This document shows, one piece after another, positions 17,083-20,316 of a stretch of 20,316 nt of DNA. Source of the stretch: Planctomycetota bacterium. Its GTDB lineage: Bacteria > Planctomycetota > UBA1135 > GCA-002686595. The stretch is from contig JACKHS010000041.1 in NCBI GenBank assembly GCA_020638875.1, positions 1 to 20,316 on the forward strand, read 5' to 3'. The translations under genes were made by a program, and so were the position numbers. Within the stretch, counting starts at the first letter, position 1. Each line of letters starts with the position of its first letter. The notes under the pieces are model-generated. The model saw nothing but the letters and a program-made list of their open reading frames with translations. It was not told where the DNA came from and ran no database searches.

Positions 17083-17111
17083 GTTATAGGGGCTGGCCCC
17101 GACGCCGTCAA
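17083..17111 (-). promoter_or_regulatory. Sigma-70 promoter of tRNA-Pro
   Basis: On the minus strand TTGACG (17111-17106) and TATAAC (17088-17083) are separated by exactly 17 bp. Each hexamer differs from consensus at one position. Transcription would begin about 9 bp before the mature tRNA 5' end at 17067. It is the best promoter in the window. Confidence 0.82.
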
Positions 17112-17165
17112 TTCCCGGGGGCGGCGAACTTGCCCGTCGGGGAGGGGGGCCGGAGAATCGCCGGC

Positions 17166-17501
17166 ATGGTGCGGCCCGGCAGGCGACAGGCGCGGTGGAA
17201 GCGCGCGGTACGGCGGCGCCACCGCACGTGGATGCTCTCGATGACGGCGGCCTCGCTCGGCTGGGGCACGGTCTGGCTGACGGTCGTCCTGATGAAGGTG
17301 GCGCCCGGCTGGGCGCCCGGCGTGACCGCGGCCGAGTGGATCTCGAGCGGCTTCGCGCTGGCCGGCCTGGCGATCGGCGTGTTCACGCTGCGCGCGAAGC
17401 TGGCCTGGATCCTCATCACGGCCGTGCCGCTGTTCGCCAACGGCAGCCTGCTCGTCCTGCCGTGGATCGTGCCCGACCCGTCCGTGCTGTTCGCGCGCTA
17501 G
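17166..17501 (+). CDS. Small three-helix membrane protein of unknown function
   Basis: The 111-residue product has a strongly basic N-terminus (RPGRRQARWKRAVRRRHR at 3-20) and then three hydrophobic segments at about 27-48, 59-77 and 79-101. The positive-inside rule puts the N-terminus in the cytoplasm. I recognise no family motif. GGAG at 17152-17155, ten bases before the ATG, supports this start; the longer in-frame reading from 16419 runs through the tRNA and is spurious. The stop codon TAG is the left border of palindromic repeat B. It is divergent from the tRNA-Pro promoter. Confidence 0.65.
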   Translation: MVRPGRRQARWKRAVRRRHRTWMLSMTAASLGWGTVWLTVVLMKVAPGWAPGVTAAEWISSGFALAGLAIGVFTLRAKLAWILITAVPLFANGSLLVLPWIVPDPSVLFAR

Positions 17502-17660
17502 GAGTCTGTCCGGGAAGTGCTTCGGATGCCGACGTGGTGGCGTCCGCTTCGGTGCGGCGGTCGGGGACGCAGGCGAATCCGTGGATTCGTCGAGGCTTTC
17601 AGGCGCCGCACCGAGGCGGAGGACGTCGTCATGGCGCCGGAGGACGTCTTCAACGGGCTG
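17502..17660 (+). repeat. Palindromic interspersed repeat, copy B (159 bp, MITE-like) with possible CTAG target duplication
   Basis: Like copy A this is an imperfect palindrome with its apex at the exact centre: GAATC (17575-17579), loop CGTG, GATTC (17584-17588). The left end is GAGTCTGTCCGGGAAGTGC; the right end, reversed, is CAGCCCGTTGAAGACGTC. The end types are swapped relative to copy A: A has the GTTGAAGACG type on its left, B on its right. CTAG flanks the element on both sides (17498-17501 and 17661-17664), which could be a 4-bp target-site duplication like those of IS5-type elements. It fills the entire gap between two convergent genes, touching the stop codon on its left and lying 4 bp from the stop on its right. 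Confidence 0.8.
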
Positions 17661-17664
17661 CTAG

Positions 17665-18060
17665 CTACGGCTGCAGCGGCTCGCTCATCAGCACCATCGC
17701 CGTGCCGGTCGCGGCCGTGACGACGGTCATGAACAGCACCGCGAAGGCGACGCGGCCGTGCAGCTTGCGGCCGGCCTGGTTGCGCAACGTGCGCACCCCG
17801 GTGAACACCGGCAGCAGGTAGCCGAGCGTCGTGAGCTTCGCGAGGAACAGGTGGATCGGCGTGATGACGCCCGCCGTCTTCAGGTCGTACTCGCCGCCCA
17901 GCTTCTCGGCGTAGTAGATGGTCACGAGCAGCGCCAGCACCGCGCCGGCCACGCAGGGCAGGTGCACGGCGCGCTTGGCGCGCAGGCCCGAGACCACGGC
18001 GGCGCCGAGGAAGGCCAGGGTGATGACGAGGAAGACGAGGAAGCCTTGGACGGGAGTCAT
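17665..18060 (-). CDS. Four-helix membrane protein, DUF420-like
   Basis: The 131-residue product has four hydrophobic segments at about 6-25, 36-51, 66-90 and 104-126. Three histidines lie at helix ends: His33 (AVHLPCVAG), His70 (ITPIHLFLAKL) and His101 (GRKLHGRVAF). The order H-x-x-A, then a helix and R-x-x-x-GRxxHGR, then T-x-x-TG-x-x-x, resembles the DUF420 family, one member of which (CtaM) assists cytochrome oxidase in Bacillus. The histidines could bind heme, but this is inference. No oxidase genes are nearby. It follows gpsA on the same strand, 54 bp downstream, so it may be the last gene of the plsY-gpsA transcript. Its stop TAG abuts repeat B. Confidence 0.72.
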   Translation of the reverse strand: MTPVQGFLVFLVITLAFLGAAVVSGLRAKRAVHLPCVAGAVLALLVTIYYAEKLGGEYDLKTAGVITPIHLFLAKLTTLGYLLPVFTGVRTLRNQAGRKLHGRVAFAVLFMTVVTAATGTAMVLMSEPLQP

Positions 18061-18114
18061 CGTGGGATCGTGCGGGGGGCTGCGGCGGTCGCGACGGTGG
18101 AGGCGGGCAGAGGC

Positions 18115-19143
18115 TCAGAGTTCCCCGACCAGGCCGTCCATCTCCCCCACCAGCTCGCGACGCATCAGGTCGAGCACGGCGGCGCGGGGGTCCTTGCCCT
18201 CGAAGAGGATCGAGTGCACCTCCTGCGCGATCGGCAGGGCCGTGTCGCCGAGGTCCGACTCGGGGCCGAAGAGGGCCTTCGTGGTCCAGACGCCCTCGGC
18301 GACCATGTTCATGCGCGCGAGGATCTGCTCGAGCGTCTCGCCGCGGCCGATCGCCTCGCCGACGGCGCGGTTGCGCGAGTGCTTCGAGCAGCACGTCGTG
18401 ACGAGGTCGCCGAAGCCGGCCAGGCCGAAGAACGTGCGCGGTTGCGCGCCGCGGGCGGCGCCGAAGCGCGCCATCTCGACCATGCCGCGCGTGAGCAGCG
18501 CCGCCTTGGCGTTGTCGCCGAGCTCGAGGCCGTCCGAGATGCCGGCGGCGAGCGCGATGACGTTCTTGAGCGCGGCCGCGAGCTCCGCGCCCACGCGGTC
18601 CTCGGCGGTGTAGACGCGGAAGCTCTCGTTGCTGAAGGCGTGCTGCGTCGCCGTGGCGAGCGCGGCGTCCTCGCACGCGACGACGACCGAGGCCGGCAGA
18701 CCGCGCGCGACCTCCTCGGCGTGACTCGGCCCGGTGAGCACCGCGATCGGCCGCGCGCCGAGCACGTCGGCGAGGATCTGGCTGGGCGTCGAGAAGGTCT
18801 CGATCTCGAGGCCCTTCGTCGCCGTCACGATCGGCAGGTCGCCGGACAGGGCGTCCTCGAAGCGCGCCGCGACGCCGCGCAGGAACTGCGTCGGCACCAC
18901 GCTGACGACCATGTCCACGGACTCCGCGGCCGAGTACGGGTCGGCGGAGAACTGCAGCGCGTCGGGCAGGCGCACGCCGGGCAGGAAGCGCGCGTTCTCG
19001 CGCCGCTCGCGCAGCTCCTCGGTCTGCTCGGGGAACGCGCTCCACAGCGTCGTCTCGACGCCGTTCTCGCTGAGCAGCTTCGCCAGGGTCGTCCCCCAGC
19101 TCCCGTCGCCCAGCACCAGCACTCTCTTCACGTCGTTCTGCAT
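18115..19143 (-). CDS. gpsA: NAD(P)+-dependent glycerol-3-phosphate dehydrogenase
   Basis: The 342-residue product matches the family's usual length (330-340). Visible motifs: dinucleotide-binding LGDGSWGTTLA at 11-21; VSVVPTQFLR at 80-89; ATKGLE at 108-113 with Lys110; TGPSHAEEVARGLP at 137-150; the catalytic-lysine segment ALKNVIALAAGISDGL with Lys193; and GLAGFGDLVTTCCSKHSRNR at 240-259. It reduces dihydroxyacetone phosphate to sn-glycerol 3-phosphate, the substrate for PlsY in phospholipid synthesis. plsY lies 25 bp upstream on the same strand, so enzyme and consumer of its product are co-transcribed. The first glycine motif is GDGSWG, where E. coli has GAGSYG; Asp at that position is a variation worth noting, but other residues are intact. 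Confidence 0.95.
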   Translation of the reverse strand: MQNDVKRVLVLGDGSWGTTLAKLLSENGVETTLWSAFPEQTEELRERRENARFLPGVRLPDALQFSADPYSAAESVDMVVSVVPTQFLRGVAARFEDALSGDLPIVTATKGLEIETFSTPSQILADVLGARPIAVLTGPSHAEEVARGLPASVVVACEDAALATATQHAFSNESFRVYTAEDRVGAELAAALKNVIALAAGISDGLELGDNAKAALLTRGMVEMARFGAARGAQPRTFFGLAGFGDLVTTCCSKHSRNRAVGEAIGRGETLEQILARMNMVAEGVWTTKALFGPESDLGDTALPIAQEVHSILFEGKDPRAAVLDLMRRELVGEMDGLVGEL

Positions 19144-19168
19144 CCGGTTGGCCGCGATCCCTCGCGCC

Positions 19169-19822
19169 TCACTCCGTCGGCCGCTGCCACAAGGCCCGCA
19201 CGCGCGCGCCGAAGCGGGAGCGCGACTCGGTGCCGGCGAGGAGCTTCCTCATGTTCGATCGGTGGCGCACCAGGATCAAGACGGTGAGGCCGCCCGTGGC
19301 CCAGATCACCGCCGCGGGCTGGCCGCGCAGCCAGGCCGCCACCGGGAAGGCCACGCCCATGACCATCGAGGCCAGGCTGACGAAGCCGGTCAGCACGAGC
19401 GTCCCGAGCCAGGCGAGGCCGGCCGAGACCACGATCAGCGGGTCGATCGCGACGATCGCGCCGCAGCCCGTGGCGACGGCCTTGCCGCCGCGGAAGCGCA
19501 GGTAGACCGGCCAGACGTGCCCGCAGACGGCCGCCGCGCCGCAGGCCACCTGCCAGTCGACGCGCCCCGCGCCGAGCAGCGCGACCGGCGCGAAGCCCTT
19601 GAAGAAGTCGAGCGCGAACGCGACCAGGCCCAGCGGCCTGCCGAGCACGCGCATGGCGTTCGTCGCGCCGATGTTGCCGCTGCCGACCGTGCGCAGGTCG
19701 ACGCCCTTGATCAGGCGGCACATCACCAACCCGAACGGCACCGCGCCGACGAGGTACGCGACGAGCACGCGCCACCACAGGGCGGCGGGGTCGAGCGGCT
19801 CGAGGAGGGCGGGGACGGCCAT
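19169..19822 (-). CDS. plsY: Acyl-phosphate:glycerol-3-phosphate acyltransferase
   Basis: The 217-residue membrane protein has about five to six hydrophobic segments and the three PlsY motifs: GSGNIGATNAMR at 47-58, HVWPVYLRFRGGKAVATGCG at 102-121, and RHRSNMRKLLAGTE at 186-199. PlsY transfers the acyl group from acyl-phosphate to glycerol 3-phosphate, the first step of phospholipid synthesis in most bacteria; a PlsX partner is not in the window. The start at 19822 (MAVPALLEP) is chosen because PlsY proteins begin just before the first membrane helix (WWRVLVAYLVGAVPFGLV); an open frame upstream to 20107 is Arg-rich filler overlapping the divergent gene. A TATCCT -10-like hexamer lies 14 bp upstream of the start. 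gpsA follows 25 bp downstream. Confidence 0.95.
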   Translation of the reverse strand: MAVPALLEPLDPAALWWRVLVAYLVGAVPFGLVMCRLIKGVDLRTVGSGNIGATNAMRVLGRPLGLVAFALDFFKGFAPVALLGAGRVDWQVACGAAAVCGHVWPVYLRFRGGKAVATGCGAIVAIDPLIVVSAGLAWLGTLVLTGFVSLASMVMGVAFPVAAWLRGQPAAVIWATGGLTVLILVRHRSNMRKLLAGTESRSRFGARVRALWQRPTE

Positions 19823-19920
19823 GGCGCGGGGCGACGAGGATACGCGGCGCGCCGTGCGGACGGCGCGCCCCGGGTGGGATTCCGGGCGGAGTTCGCTCGC
19901 CAGCGCATACGCTCTCGCCC

Positions 19921-20316
19921 ATGGCGCGCACGATCTGGCGGCTGTTGTCGTTCCGGCTGACACCCGCGGAGTTCGCGGAGCTCGGGCGCGCGCACCTCGC
20001 CGTCGGGCTCGCGCTCGCGTGGGCGGTCGGCTACGGGCGCTGGTGGGACCGGCCGGACCAGGTCGCGCCGCTCCTGCGCTCGGGGCTGGTCTCCGTGTTC
20101 CTCGCACTCGGCCTGGGCGTCGTGTTGGGCGGCTTCCTGACGGCGCTGCGTCCGCCGCGCGGCGGGCTCGTGCAGGTCTGCGCCTTCGTCGCGCTGACCG
20201 CGCCGCCCGCAGCCGTCTATGCGCTACCGCTCGAGCGTTGGCTCGACCTCGAGGTGGCGCGCGCGCTGAACGTCGCCAGCCTCGCCGTCGTCGCGACGTG
20301 GCGCGTGGCGCTCGTC
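19921..20316 (+). CDS. Uncharacterised multi-spanning membrane protein (partial, runs off window end)
   Basis: From an ATG at 19921 the frame is open for 132 codons to the window edge. The product begins MARTIWRLLSFRLTPAEF and has four hydrophobic segments at about 23-38, 54-76, 84-103 and 116-132. Notable conserved-looking stretches are LAWAVGYGRWWD (32-43), FVALTAPPAAVYALPLERWL (89-108) and LNVASLAVVATWRVALV at the edge. From memory this resembles a widespread uncharacterised membrane family with SPPA-IYAIPVER and NVW-LAVVA-WRV segments; I cannot name a function. It is divergent from plsY, with a 98-bp gap. Confidence 0.75.
   Translation, partial: MARTIWRLLSFRLTPAEFAELGRAHLAVGLALAWAVGYGRWWDRPDQVAPLLRSGLVSVFLALGLGVVLGGFLTALRPPRGGLVQVCAFVALTAPPAAVYALPLERWLDLEVARALNVASLAVVATWRVALV

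Overview
The window is very GC-rich (roughly three quarters G+C by eye) and densely coded. Genes mostly start at ATG with short GGAG/AGGA ribosome sites. Four genes encode exported proteins whose signal peptides end in Ala-Gln or a similar site. Two of these are seven-bladed FG-GAP/VCBS propellers, one is a secreted endonuclease I, and these three share one C-terminal module. This style is typical of large-genome, little-studied Planctomycetota. That placement is inference from protein style; no rRNA or other marker gene is present.

Layout. Positions 1-4846: the 5' end of an exported protein (-), a secreted endonuclease I (-), two FG-GAP propeller genes (+), and a 63-bp remnant of a palindromic repeat. 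Positions 4947-6550: an OxyR-type peroxide sensor followed by a Dps miniferritin, a compact oxidative-stress and iron-detoxification pair, closed by a strong hairpin. Positions 6601-9766: a secreted VCBS propeller (-), divergent from an unrecognised helix-turn-helix protein (+). Positions 9756-12447: a Ca2+-type P-type ATPase (-) that is complete in all motifs but broken by two single-base frameshifts about 75 bp apart. Positions 12632-14134: a small heat-shock protein, a 161-bp palindromic repeat, a terminator-like hairpin and an outer-membrane barrel-like lipoprotein. Positions 14260-16310: a LOG-family protein translationally coupled to an MgtC/DUF4010 membrane protein. Positions 16320-17501: a TMEM175-type channel (-), a tRNA-Pro(GGG) with a clear sigma-70 promoter (-), and a small membrane protein (+). 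Positions 17502-19822: a second palindromic repeat and a plsY-gpsA phospholipid-precursor operon with a trailing four-helix membrane gene (-). Positions 19921-20316: the 5' part of a membrane protein (+) running off the window.

The genes are mainly housekeeping and stress functions (peroxide, heat, ion transport, phospholipid synthesis) mixed with exported surface or extracellular proteins. The least-explained items are: (i) a C-terminal module of about 130-150 residues shared by a nuclease and two propellers; (ii) a family of about 160-bp near-perfect palindromes with inverted ends, placed just downstream of stop codons; and (iii) the HTH protein with a tandem repeat in its upstream region. 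No CRISPR array, prophage, transposase gene or recognised defence system was seen.
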